Shown here: piece by piece, positions 38,401-49,537 of the stretch
Layout: every line of letters begins with the position of its first letter
Numbering within the stretch: position 1 is the first letter of the stretch
Assembly (NCBI GenBank): GCA_000697475.1
Contig: JNEU01001054.1
Location: forward strand, 117,197-181,196
DNA length: 64,000 nt
Direction: 5' to 3'
Source of the DNA: Lichtheimia corymbifera B2541
Taxonomy: Eukaryota > Mucoromycota > Mucoromycetes > Mucorales > Lichtheimiaceae
Position numbers and translations under genes: made by a program
Notes under the pieces: generated by a model
Told to the model about the DNA's origin: nothing
The model's database searches: none
What the model saw: only the letters and a program-made list of their open reading frames with translations

Positions 38401-39140
38401 GAGATGAATACGATCGTTTATTGCATATCCTGAAGCTTCCCATGTTCCCTGATATCTTCAATCTCCAAGCTTATGAGCAAACTCTGGTGACAGGCTGGTG
38501 TCGTCAATACAGTGAACAAAGTCAGCAAGGTCTCAGTGTGGCCAGGCCATTACTTAGCTTACCAACACCCTCGTACCTGGTATCGCTTCCCTATCGCATG
38601 GATAAGCTTTTCGATGACAGTGCTCGTCGCGTATGCCGCAAGTGTGGAAATCTACCAGAGTATCCTGCATTGTGTCTCATTTGTGGCACATTTGTCTGTG
38701 CACGACGCTATTGTTGCACTGAAAATGGTCGTGGTGAATGTAACACGCATATGAAAAAGTAAGTTTCCCTTATTCTTATACATGGACTTTTCCTCATACA
38801 TATCGCTATATAATAGGTGCAGTGGTGATATTGGCATCTTCCTGGTAGTCAAGGAATCCTTTATCTTACTCCTACATGCGGATGGTGGTAGTATCATGAG
38901 CGCACCTTACCTTGATATCCACGGCGAGGTTGATCTTTTCCTCAGGTAAAACATTCAACACATGAAAGTCTGTTCACAATGCTAATCATTTTGTTTATTC
39001 ATAGACGTGGCACACCACAATTCCTTAACTCACAACGATACGAACAAATCCGACAAATGTGGCTATCCCATAGCATCCCTGCATACGTCCGACGAAAGAT
39101 GGAATCCTCCTATTCTTACACACGATGGGGATCATGGTAA
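32412..39140 (+). CDS. UBR1: N-recognin E3 ubiquitin ligase
   Basis: Recognises destabilising N-terminal residues and ubiquitinates the substrate (N-degron pathway). Six exons: 32412-32836, 32898-34483, 34546-35537, 35607-38758, 38817-38945, 39005-39140; 2,139 residues. The UBR zinc box is at about 126-196 (GKQCGHLFKRGESVYRCR joined to [20 protein letters not shown] and GCCDCGDPEAW). A ClpS-like domain follows at about 281-345 (LYACILWNDETHTFDKVIEV), for type 2 N-degrons. An acidic low-complexity block lies near 435-600. The RING-H2 spans about 1447-1570 (CIVCQEELDRSRLF, CGHLMHAHCF, FLCPLCK), with a long internal insert. The C-terminal cap has RVCRKCGNLPEYPALCLICG. All key Cys/His clusters are present. 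Confidence 0.96.
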
Positions 39141-39276
39141 TCCACCCATATAAAAAGGCACTTGAATACTGTATACAACAGCTCTCTATCTCTCTCTCTC
39201 TTATGTACATTTGCTCAATAAATAGACTTCGACAATTTGGTCTGCATGAATTTTTTTATTTACTTCTATTCCTAGA

Positions 39277-42017
39277 TTATAATCGTTGCTTGGTTTCTAT
39301 AGTTTGGATACTCTGAATAACATCACCCACTTTGAAACCAGTAAAACCTTCAAATGACATGCCACACTCCAATCCCTTTTTGGCTTCCATGATATCCTTC
39401 TTGACTTGCCGTAATGCGTCCAATTCACCTAGCAAAATACATATAAGTAATGAATTGACTTTGTTTTGGCATACATCTTACCTTCCCATACGGTCTCTTT
39501 ATCACGCACAACACGTACACGACCGTTTCTTTGGATAGCACCATTGGTGACACGGCAACCGGCAACAGCACGTGTTTCACGACCCTTGATGCTGATATCG
39601 AAGATTTGTAAGATGGATGCTTCACCAACGACCTGCGTCGACACGATAGGAGGCAACATATCGCTTAATTGATCCTTGACTTCTTCGAGAAGCTTGTAAA
39701 TGACAGAATATGAACGCACACCAACACCACGTTTGCTGGCTTCGGATTGGATCTTTTTATCAGCCTTGACATTGAAACCAATAACATGGCCCTCACAGGC
39801 AGCTGCTAGTTGAACATCGCCCTCGGTAATGTTACCCACGCCACTCTCGACGACCTTGACACGGATCTGCTTGTTTTGAAGACCATTCAAACAATCGACC
39901 ACTGCTTCGACCGTGCCACTCACATCACCTATTGAGCATGCATAATAATCAGTAGTTTGTTCATTGACCCAATAAATAATACATTTACCTTTGACTACGG
40001 CACGATATTCGAGCATATCATCCTTCTTTTCGATCTTTTGGTCATCTTGTAATGAAGCTTGGATGGCACTGAGACGTTTGCCGAGAGACTCAGGGGGCGA
40101 ATCGATCAATCCTTGTTGGAACATGTACATTTCCTTCTTGTATTCCTTTTCCACCATACGTTCTTGTTCCAATAATTCACGTTGTTGACGACGCTTCTCA
40201 TTGATCACTTGTAAATCACGGAGTTGCTGCTCACGTTGATGGCGTGCTTTACGATTATCCACCACGGTCTTGGCCATACCCTACCATCACCAATAAATAC
40301 GATATGCCTTATCTTTTGATATTCTCAATCTTACCTCATCCTTAGCTTGAAGCATTTCATCACCAGCCATGGGTACTTCCTTCCAACCTGTCACTTTGAC
40401 TGGTGTACCAGGAGGAGCTTCTTTGAGAGTTTTCCCTTGATGATCAGTCATGGATCGCACTTTGCACCATGTTTGGCCTGCCACGACGGTTGACCCAGGC
40501 TTGAGAGTGCCACGACGCACCAACACGGTTGCAACATTGCCACGACCTTTTTCCACCTGTGATTCGATCACCACACCTTCAGCACCATTGGTACGCTCAG
40601 CTCTGAGTTCCAATACTTCGGAAAGAGTGGCAATGGTTTCTTCAAGTTGATCGAGATTCTTGCCTGTCAATCCAGATACTTCCACAGCAGGCACATCACC
40701 ACCAATCTCTTCCAAATGTACATTGTAACGTGCTAGGTCTTGCTTTACACGAGTGGAATCCACACCAGGCTTATCACACTTGTTGATAGCAACAACAATG
40801 GGTACACCAGCGCTTTGTGCATGTTCAATGGCTTCACGTGTTTGCGGCATCACACCATCATCAGCAGCCACCACCAAAACAACAATATCGGTAACTTGGG
40901 CACCACGAGCACGCATGCTAGAAAAGGCGGCATGACCAGGCGTGTCAAGGAAGGTAATGCTCTTTTTTGACGGTAATGTCACTAAATGCCTAAAGTCAGC
41001 TTGTCAAATGTGATCCATTTAGTATTCATACTTGCCTGAGAATGCGCCAATATGTTGTGTAATTCCACCCGCTTCACCAGCAGCAACCGATGTTTTGCGC
41101 AATGTATCCAACAAAGTAGTCTTGCCATGATCAACATGACCCATAATCGTTACCACAGGAGGTCGAGTCGGCAAGTTGCTCATGTCAGTGGGTAAAGGTC
41201 TATATATATATATCATCTTAGCTTAAATGAACTTGACCTTTCTTTTCAATCCTCCAACATACCTTGGATATAAATCAAGAGCTTGTCGTTCATCCACAAT
41301 GGGGTTCATATCCAGTTGCATTGCAATTAAACTTGATTCATCGGCAGAGAGCACTATTTTGTATATCAAATTGAGTAAAGTATATCAATGACAACATGCT
41401 CATGCATTCACTTACTGCGATCATGTGACACATTATCCATTTCCAGCTCTTCCATGGTCCGAATAAGGTGTTCTATGCAAATAAAAATGTTGTTAGTATG
41501 CAATCCTGTGTACTTTGTTTATACGCATACCTAATCTTACACCCAAGAGTCTTGATAGATTGGCCGCGTTGATGACATGTGGAATATACACATCCTGTAC
41601 TTGCTTTTCCTCCTGTGCTTTGGCCTTTTGTTTGGCCTTGAGCTTTTGCATTTCAGCTTCCTGCTGTTTCATAAACAATGCAACTTCTTCGTCTCGTTTC
41701 TTGTTGCGTTCTCGTCGTTGGTCACGTTGTTGCTGTTGTTGTTGCTGTTGCTGTGGTGGTTTCTTGGATTCGATATCAGAGGGTCGACTCCAGTCGCGTT
41801 TTGCAGGCACCTTGTTACGCTTTGAGCCTTGCTGCTGTTGACCTTGTTTCTGCTGTTGTTGAGGACGACTCCAGTCAGTCTTTCCGATCTTTTTCTTTCG
41901 TGGACCAGCGGCACCTTCTAACGCATTGGGTCTGCCGAGTGAATAGCGGATAGTGCTAGTTGATAACAATCGTCGACATTGCTGTGTGCCGAGGACAAAG
42001 ACTCGCTGCCCGTTCAT
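39277..42017 (-). CDS. IFM1: Mitochondrial translation initiation factor IF-2
   Basis: GTPase placing initiator tRNA on the mitochondrial ribosome. Eight exons: 42017-41531, 41472-41416, 41353-41263, 41199-41032, 40989-40335, 40280-39989, 39928-39482, 39428-39277; 782 residues. The N-terminus ([15 protein letters not shown]) resembles a mitochondrial presequence. It is followed by a Gln/Lys-rich region with poly-Q and a repeated DWSRP motif (about residues 50 and 75). The G domain has GHVDHGKTT (232-240), [23 protein letters not shown] and VSGLTGKN. Domain II, a charged helix, domain III ([24 protein letters not shown]) and domain IV ([19 protein letters not shown]) follow. It is divergent from the Rpp30 gene with 123 bp between starts. 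Confidence 0.95.
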
Positions 42018-42140
42018 GGTGGAATGTCAAGGTATATGCTGGAGGAGGAGTAGGTGTGTCGACAAAAAGAGAAAGATATAAATTTAAAGCAGGGTGACTG
42101 CAAGATATCCCACTTGTTTCTCCAACAGCCTTATTACAAC
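42018..42140. promoter_or_regulatory. Compact bidirectional promoter
   Basis: Only 123 bp lie between the start codons of the IF-2 gene (minus) and the Rpp30 gene (plus), so both must be driven from this interval unless starts lie inside the neighbours. No strong TATA box; an ATAAATTTAAAG stretch at 42,077 is the only AT-rich element. Confidence 0.6.
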
Positions 42141-43332
42141 ATGTACTTTGACTTTAATATCCCATACAATGAACGTACTCAAGTAGAAAATATCCTCGCA
42201 AGGATTCAGTCATGTAAGCACAGTCGTCATTGCCATCAACACCCACTCCATGGCAACCGATCCCCAGATCTAACACGTCGCTTTACATAGCTCAGAATGC
42301 AACGATCGCGTTGAGTATCACCAGCAACGAACCTCTTACATCCAATTCAGCACAGGTACGATAGAGCGTGGTATCCATGCATGATATGTATATATACTGA
42401 GATATGTACCATAGCCCATCGAACCCATAGCAACCGACCGATTTCCCAACATCAAACAACTCAAGCGTGTTACCATCCAAGTCACTGATCCAAAGCAAAA
42501 CTATCAATTGGTAAAGTAAATACGACTCATCGCATGATGCAGGATTTATCTCACATGAATGAGCACTTTAGGTGAGCAGCAATATAGCCAATAAGAATGT
42601 GGATATCTTAGCTGTACGACCCATGACACTTGATGCCACCAAACACGCCTGTCAAACCTACGACGCGGATATTATCTCCCTCGATTTTCATGCAAAGCAC
42701 GTAGTACCCAACCACGCAACTGCCCAATTAGCTATCCAACGTGGCATGTTTTTTGAAGTCTGTTATGCGCCAGCATTCCGGAGTAAGTGGGCTAGTACAT
42801 AGTGATTGATGCTGGATATCGTGACCAACAAACATTATTTCAGCTGCACACCATAGGAACACCTTCTTTTCAAATGTCAAGAGATTGATCGAAGTTACAC
42901 GAGGAGATAATATCATCTTTTCAAGCGATGCATTACAAGCTCTTGAATTACGTAGCGCAAATGATATGAAGATGTTGTGAGTACTCGTTCGAAATATATG
43001 CAACGTAACCAGAGACTCATGTCGTGTTTGATTAGTGGCCAATTACTTGGCATGTCCCACACCCAAGTTGAAGCAGCTGTCAGCCAAAACTGTCAACGTT
43101 TGTTGCTAAAAGCAGGTATATTATGGAATGTCTTTTTTGGGGAGATCATCCTTAGCTAAGAATTATATATATAGAAACACGACAAAGCACACTCAACGCT
43201 GTTATTCGTATGGATTTCATTGTCCCCGAACCTGAAAATCAATCAAGCAAACGCAAAGCAGATCAGAATGAAAGCGAGCCCAATCAGAAAAAGAAAAAGA
43301 AAAACAAAGCAAAGAACAATAAAAATGTGTAG
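42141..43332 (+). CDS. RPP1: RNase P/MRP protein subunit Rpp30
   Basis: Subunit shared by RNase P (tRNA 5' processing) and RNase MRP. Seven exons: 42141-42213, 42291-42355, 42415-42510, 42572-42782, 42844-42976, 43036-43115, 43175-43332; 271 residues. The TIM-barrel-like fold is recognised from MYFDFNIPYNER, VDILAVRPMTLDATKHACQ, DIISLDFHAKH, GMFFEVCYAPAFR, GDNIIFSSDALQALELRSAND and FGQLLGMSHTQVEAAVSQNC. The C-terminus is a basic Lys-rich tail (KKKKKNKAKNNK), likely for RNA binding or nucleolar location. Its stop codon is 33 bp from that of the converging metaxin gene. Confidence 0.93.
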
Positions 43333-43365
43333 CTGTAATCAGCAATGTAAATATATACAATCCAT

Positions 43366-44686
43366 CTATTTAAGCCATGTTTCATATATGTTTTTGGCGT
43401 ACTGAACGAGGTTTTCATGCTTGCGAACGAGAGCTCTTAGTTCACCGGCTTGTTTCTTCTCCTCGTCACCCAATGTGCTTCCTGGGATGGTGGGATATGA
43501 CATGATAGCATGGAGGTACGAGAAGATCACTGCATCAATCCAAGTAGGCTCTCTATTTGATGTAATATCCAGATGAGTTGTCTTTGTTTGTTATACCACA
43601 TCCTTCCTTTTTCAGGAGACTTACGTTGAACCAAAAAAGTACTTGTCATCACCAAGCTTTGTAGAAAGAGCTTCCAAGGTCTGAGCTGCGTCATGATAGA
43701 CCTAATAAAGACATTGGTCAGATCATATTTACCCATACAAAGGCCTTACTAACCTCTTCACGAACAAGAATATCGCGATCCGTCAACAAAGTTTGAGTTA
43801 CTTGGTTTTGCTTTTGATACGCTAACAGCTTGTTAACAGGAGTAGGTACGTGACTGAAATAGGCGTTGGCGGTGTATTCTGAGTAGTTGAGCGGTTCAAG
43901 CCATGTAGAGAAAAGCTATAGAGCCCATGATGAGATGACCTTGTTCCCTCTCTCACTTATAGACAAGTGTCCACTTACCCATGCTGCATGTAATTTAGTA
44001 CGTGCAAGTGCAATAAAAGCCTTTGCTTGTTCTTGATCTTTTGTGGAAGCGAGTTTCTTGGCCTTGTCCTAATTTGTATATGACTTAATGTAAGAACGTC
44101 AGCTGGATGCATTATATTAACTTACCATTTCATCCACCCATTGCAGAATGCGATCGCTGTCATAAATGGCCCCTGTTACAGTAGCCAAGAAAGGGAGTTT
44201 GCCTAAATGGATGATCAGCATTCGGCATTAACCAATTATCGACACCATCCCATCGTTCATCATTGTTGCCGGATCCTTCAACCAACTTGTCCCCCTTTCC
44301 TCCTTTACAATTCCTCCTACCTGACGGTGATGCCAGAGGTTCGTTGCCGTTATGCACTTCAAAGTTGATCCCACAAAACTTGAGATAAATCTATAAAAAG
44401 ATATCCTCACGTGTGTGAGTGGCAAGGATAACCCACATACGAATACTACAAAGTCGCAATCCCTTGCCTGAATCTGTAAGCAATCGACGTCAAAGCTTGC
44501 ACTGGATTTTCTCCAACCGGGGCCGTGAATATACAACGTGTCATGCTGCAATTTGGGACGATCGTAGACGGCTGGATAGACTTTGAGCGGGAAGTTTTTC
44601 AGTTTGAGAAAGTCCAATGCTGCAGGAAGCTCAAAATTGGGTAATGCGGGCCATGTTGCTGGTGGATAGTTGTCGCGTGTTGTCAT
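43366..44686 (-). CDS. Metaxin / Sam37-like outer-membrane import protein
   Basis: GST-fold peripheral component of the SAM/TOM machinery. Seven exons: 44686-44468, 44391-44331, 44202-44126, 44068-43979, 43915-43754, 43701-43625, 43552-43366; 290 residues. The N-terminal thioredoxin-like part has YIHGPGWRKSSASFDVDCLQ and NEPLASPSGKLPFLAT (the SPSGxLPFL metaxin motif). The C-terminal part has WLEPLNYSEYTANAYFSHV and GDDKYFFGSTEPTWIDAVIFSYLH, the GST-C metaxin motif. The first intron appears to use a GC donor (CAG|GCAAGG at 44467), because the motif spacing is natural only then. A GT donor at 44440 would instead add nine residues in frame. No C-terminal membrane segment is seen. Confidence 0.9.
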
Positions 44687-45737
44687 GACGGGGTTGTGTC
44701 GGATAAAGAAGTACAATATTTTGACTTGGAGTGAGTGAGCGGGACACCATTGAGTCGGAGGTCGCCATGCCTACAGCGATCGAATCATTGGATTGGCTCT
44801 GTTGGTGCTTGTGCTCTTTAGCATATGCATGACATCCTTTTAATCGTCAGTCTTGTATATCGCTTGGATTGATTAAATGACGGATGAACACAAGGAGAAC
44901 CGTGGATATCATCTAAACGTAATACTGGAATGCACTTTTCTCACCACACGTTATTCCCCAGAGTAACATCTTCCTCCAAGCAAGTCATAATAATGTCTAT
45001 ACACCACCACCAACATCAATCATTATGCACACACATACACACAAACCACCCGCCCCCCTTCTCCGCGTTGGCACATGATTTACGCGCTCTTTTTAGAATA
45101 TTCTCAATTGGTATTTTTCATTGCCTTGTGGATCAGTTTTCCACTTTCAATAAAGAACCCTTTCGGAAATGAGAACGTCGTTTTCAATATCATCATCAAA
45201 GTGACCCTAATTTGACGACGTTACTGTCATTCCCCTTCTCCTTCTGGTTATCATTATTGTTTTTTGGTCGAGGTGTAATGCACCCTGCGTTGAAGCGCGC
45301 GCGCACTTGGATCTCTAAACACACCCACTCTCTCTCTTTTTCTCCCGTCAGTTTAGCACTTTTGTACATATGCATTGCATCTACTTCAGGGTCCAGCTTT
45401 GCTCATTGCGCATATCGATCTACAAAGTGCACATTTGCTCTCACTCTCACACCCTCATTCACACACCACATTCATCCAAAAACATCCATGCAATATTCAC
45501 GCGCCAATTCCTCCCCCTTTTTCTTTACAGGAGACACTCGTTGTTTCTTTTTTTGTCGTTTTACCATTATCTGTCTTTATTGGGAAAACAAGAGCGCGAA
45601 AAAAGTGTCAATCACACAAATGTATATACGCTCATTTATATTCCTCAGCTTCTCAAAGGACTCTAGAAATATACTAGTACTGGGTGAATAAAATATTGAG
45701 ATTTACACATGTAAAACGGGCAAACAATTGGTATTGG
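44687..45737. other. Intergenic region rich in C/T tracts
   Basis: Contains long CA/CT-rich stretches (about 45,000-45,060 and 45,300-45,560). Plus-strand frames of 80-160 codons through it reflect the skewed composition and have no ATG start or protein-like features, so they were not annotated. Confidence 0.5.
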
Positions 45738-46791
45738 TTATAAGTTTGTGTGTCTCAGTGATACAACTTTAAGAGGCTGGTTGGAATGATCCGGTACACG
45801 GATAGAGCACTTGACCTGGTAACGTAGCAACATCACAATGTTAATCAATTTCAGTTTCCTTCAATAAGTGAATAATATAAATACCTTGGGTGGTTGTGCC
45901 TTTAGCAAAGTAGATGGCAACGACGGCTGGTGAACGGTAATGTCGGTATTGTAAGGAGCATTGACGATCACAAGAACTTCTTGAGCTAACTTTGTCTGGT
46001 ACTGAGCCAAGTCTTCAAGGGTGAGATAACAATGGTTCTTGTGACGCCTTAATACCCCCTCGATCTCGTGATCCACATGTTGCTTGATGCTATGCAATCG
46101 GTCATGTTCTCGCTCGAGTGATACATTGTGCCGCTTTAGGAGTGATAATCGGTGCTCCAATTCGTCTAGATTGGATGACATGATGCAAGATGAAGATGAA
46201 GAGGACGACGATGTAGTGATGGAGGATGTAGGTGATGATGATGCTGATGCTGTCGCATGACGATTTCCGCTGCAGGGTGAATTAAACGTGAGCAACAATA
46301 CATGCACATACACGCGGGAAGGGGTACAAGAGGATGATGGGTGGTGTATATATCCATGTGGTATTACTTACATCCATCGCACATGATTCTTTGAGTTCTT
46401 TTCAATAAGCCGAATGCCCTCCAATACGTTTGTAATGTCGTAAATCCGTCGTTTTTGCACCTTGAGCTGTGCTGCAGCACGATTCAAATCCAATTCACCA
46501 TGAGCGCTGGAACGTAATAAAGCAATGAACTTTTTGGTCAGTAGCCCCAATGAGGAATCATATCGACAGGATTGTGCGTTGGATGATGTGATGGCGCCTG
46601 TAGATGGGTGGATTTGGAAAGGCACTGTGTGTATAAATATACATCAGTCATTCGCATAGGCCATCATTTGCGCGCTCAAATCGATGATGACATTTACCAG
46701 ATTCATGCTTCGAACGATGGTAATGATGTTGTTGGTATGTTGAATATGGATGATGATAATGGCGTTGTTGATGAATATGGTTGGTTGTCAT
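45738..46791 (-). CDS. E2F-family transcription factor
   Basis: Controls G1/S genes with a DP partner in eukaryotes that keep the pathway. Exons 46791-46698, 46624-46372, 46269-45885 and 45815-45738; 269 residues. The first exon is His/Gln-rich. The winged-helix DNA-binding domain at about 52-116 has [31 protein letters not shown] and [13 protein letters not shown], with the invariant [13 protein letters not shown] at 90-102. A Ser-rich linker leads to a leucine-heptad helix ([19 protein letters not shown]) and a marked-box-like strand region. The protein stops soon after VVSLRHTNL, so there is no clear C-terminal Rb-binding transactivation peptide. A consensus E2F site lies 590 bp upstream. 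Confidence 0.93.
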
Positions 46792-47956
46792 TATGCGTGT
46801 GAATGTGGAGAAAGAGAAAGGTGACAAGTAGGAGAAAGAAAGAAAAAAAAGGGAAATCAAGAGCCGATCTTTTATAGCAACAAATCAGGCACACAAAGCG
46901 CCATGCGTACCACCATACACGTTTCTTCAACAACATGCTACCTCATCTTTTGTACATCGCTAAATAACTTCTGCACGGACCGGAGAATCCTCCTATTCTG
47001 GATCCATTTTTTCAACGTCGGTGTATGGATGATCATGGTTTTTGAGGAAGGCTCTCATATCAAAACTCACTCACACAATATCCACATTTCCCCCCCCCCC
47101 ACAATCCTCCCCCCTCTTCCCTCGCTTCGGCAATTCTCATTTCATTGTGTCTATATATCATGGATTAAGCATATGAGTGCACACATACATATCCAGCCCC
47201 TGATAATATGGTCTCACTGGGTTCAGCCCATGATGTACTATGTGCATTTTTTCTCTCCCACAAGCACCTAGCTATCGTGTTCATGATCGAGCTTACTGCA
47301 TTCATGCGAGTGGGAGGCGAAAAGGGACAATCATATGTGTGTGTACCGTAATTAAAGCTCATATGCATCCTATCGACATCGGGCGCGAAAATACAAGTTG
47401 CCTTTCTCTTTCGAGTGAACCCACAAAGGGGGGAGTTGTGGCGCAGAAATGTGTATTTGTGTATGTGAGTTATTGTTTGTTGATGGATATTGGTGGAGCT
47501 TTTGCTCCTGCTAACGGGAGCAACACCCGAATGTGTGTGACAAATCTAATGCGTAGCATCTCAAACATGGAACGGCAATTTCACTCCCGGATCAAAAAGA
47601 AGAAACAACAACATGCAATATGTTTCAACGGCACCTCATTTGATAATCGTATTCGATTGGTACTCGACGTGCAGCAGATATCAAGTCATTCATATGTGTG
47701 ATGGTAGTAGCAGCAGTGCCTGAAATAGATTGACCAATCCTTTCTAAAGGACAATCACTGTACATTGTACAACAAACCAATGTGCTGCACAAGATGCTTT
47801 GAGCTGACACACAAATAACAATCAAATAATACATTGATATCCGCAGCTTGTAGTATATATCTTTCTTTGGCGATTTGAAAGCTTGGCATGATGATTAAAT
47901 GCACTTTTCAATGTCAACAACTTTTTGTCCCTCCCCCAAGGTTGCATTGTTTATTA
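46792..47956. other. Intergenic region upstream of E2F
   Basis: Contains a poly-C run at 47,091-47,100 and an E2F-type site at 47,381-47,391. No gene recognised. Confidence 0.5.
47381..47391 (-). promoter_or_regulatory. Candidate E2F binding site
   Basis: Reads TTTTCGCGCCC on the minus strand, which contains a perfect TTTSGCGCS core. It sits about 590 bp upstream of the E2F start codon, on the E2F coding strand, and so could serve autoregulation. It is also downstream of the kinase gene's 3' end, which makes the E2F promoter the more natural target. Motif match only. Confidence 0.4.
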
Positions 47957-49537
47957 CTAAAAACTATCGATTCGCCGTTGGAAAGCTGTTTTCAAGAAAC
48001 CCTTCAGTCGCATAGCAACTTTACCCTCCATGCGCTTAAATTTATTCTTGGAAGCTGTTGTTGTAGTAGGTTGGTCCTCATCCTTAGTGTGACCTGAACC
48101 ATTAGCAGCAACGACACCCGATGCTGAAGGGGCAATCTGGGCTTTTCGTGTTGGAGTGAACATGCGTGAAAAGATGCGGGAGGCTTTTGATCGTTTGTTG
48201 GGAGCTGCACGAGGTGTGGTATGGGAGTAACAAGGTGCAGACGGTGAGGAGGTATTAGTAGTAGTCGTTGAGGAGGAAGATGAACAGGAGGATGGATGCT
48301 GTCGTTGTGTTGAAAATGACGATGCTTTTCGTGCACTGGTGTTCTTCAATGGCTGTGTAGTCGATTCTTTTGCTGCAGGGATATGTTGTGCTAGCCAAGG
48401 GTGTTTCAAGCATTCATCAGCTGTGATACGATGCCTGGCGTTTTTGCATAATAATCGTTCGATCAAGCTGGCAGCGTCTTTTGAAATGTGATCTGGAAGT
48501 GTATATTGACCGCTATTGATACGTCGAAAAAGCTGAGGCATATCCTGGCCCTGAAAAGGGAGAGTGCCCGCCAGCATGGCATATAGGATCACACCACAGC
48601 TCCACATGTCTACAGGAGGTCCCTGATATGGCGTCGCAGTAACCATTTCTGGTGCTGCATAAAATGGGCTGCCACAGTAGGTGTTAAGCACTTGCTGTCG
48701 CTCACAAAACTTGCCAAATCCAAAATCACAAATGCGCACGGTTTGATACTTGTCAATTAGCACTATATAGCAAACAAAATTTAAGAATGAAGGTTATAAT
48801 TATGTTTTTGAACAAACAATACCAGTCATTGATGGGGTTATTTAAAGATGGTTCATGCAGCACGTACCGTTTTCAGGCTTGAGATCCCTGTGAACAATGC
48901 CATTTCGGTGGATGTATGCAACGGCTTCAATGATCTCTCGAAACCAACGTCGTGCCAATGGCTCTTCCAGCCGTCGCTTTTGCTTGATTTTATCAAAAAG
49001 CTCCCCACCATCCACATATTCCATGGCCACAAAAATATTGGCATGATCGGATTGAACCTCATACACATCCACAACATTCTTGTGCCGCAGTTTAAGTGAT
49101 AATCCTTCACAAATGGCTTTTTCATTGTTGGCATGCTGTCGTTGATCTTCGTTCCGAAATGCGCTCTTGTCAATCACTTTGACTGCAACCTATAATACAA
49201 TGTACCCACTTTTTTAGTCAACCACACACATGTTGCAATACGTGGACCATGAGAGATTGGGTGCAAGGAGGAGGGGGGAGGGAGAGAGATGGAAACAAGC
49301 AAAGGAGAACTACCACAAGTGTACCTGCTTTCCAGTTTTACATTCACGGGCAATGTAAACCTTGCCAAAGTTTCCCCTGCCCAGGGTATACAACTTTTCG
49401 TAACGCCCATCAAAGAAATGATCATGTCTTTGCAGCTTCCAAAAACAGCATATGTATGAGCCATCATTTTACTAGGAGTCATCTTGAACATATACCCATA
49501 CCTCATCCATTGATCGAGAGGCGACGGTAGTCGTCAT
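47957..49537 (-). CDS. Ser/Thr protein kinase, CAMK/AMPK-related
   Basis: Exons 49537-49502, 49435-49325, 49189-48868 and 48762-47957; 424 residues. Kinase domain at about 22-285: glycine loop LGRGNFGKV, VAVK with Lys53, catalytic HRDLKPEN at 149-156, DFG at 169-171, and AAPEM after the activation loop TYCGSPFYAAPE. That loop matches AMPK/NUAK/Kin-type kinases, with Thr before YCGSP as the usual activating site of LKB1-class upstream kinases. The C-terminal ~135 residues are Ser/Thr/Pro-rich then basic (RIFSRMFTPTRK, KRMEGKVAMRLKGFLKTAF), possibly a membrane- or regulator-binding tail. No UBA or KA1 domain recognised. Closest named orthologue uncertain. Confidence 0.9.

Noticed and set aside
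45212..45691. 159-codon plus-strand frame in the intergenic region before E2F
   Set aside because: It has no ATG at the start, consists of Ser/Phe/His-rich translation of C/T tracts, and has no splice or family support.
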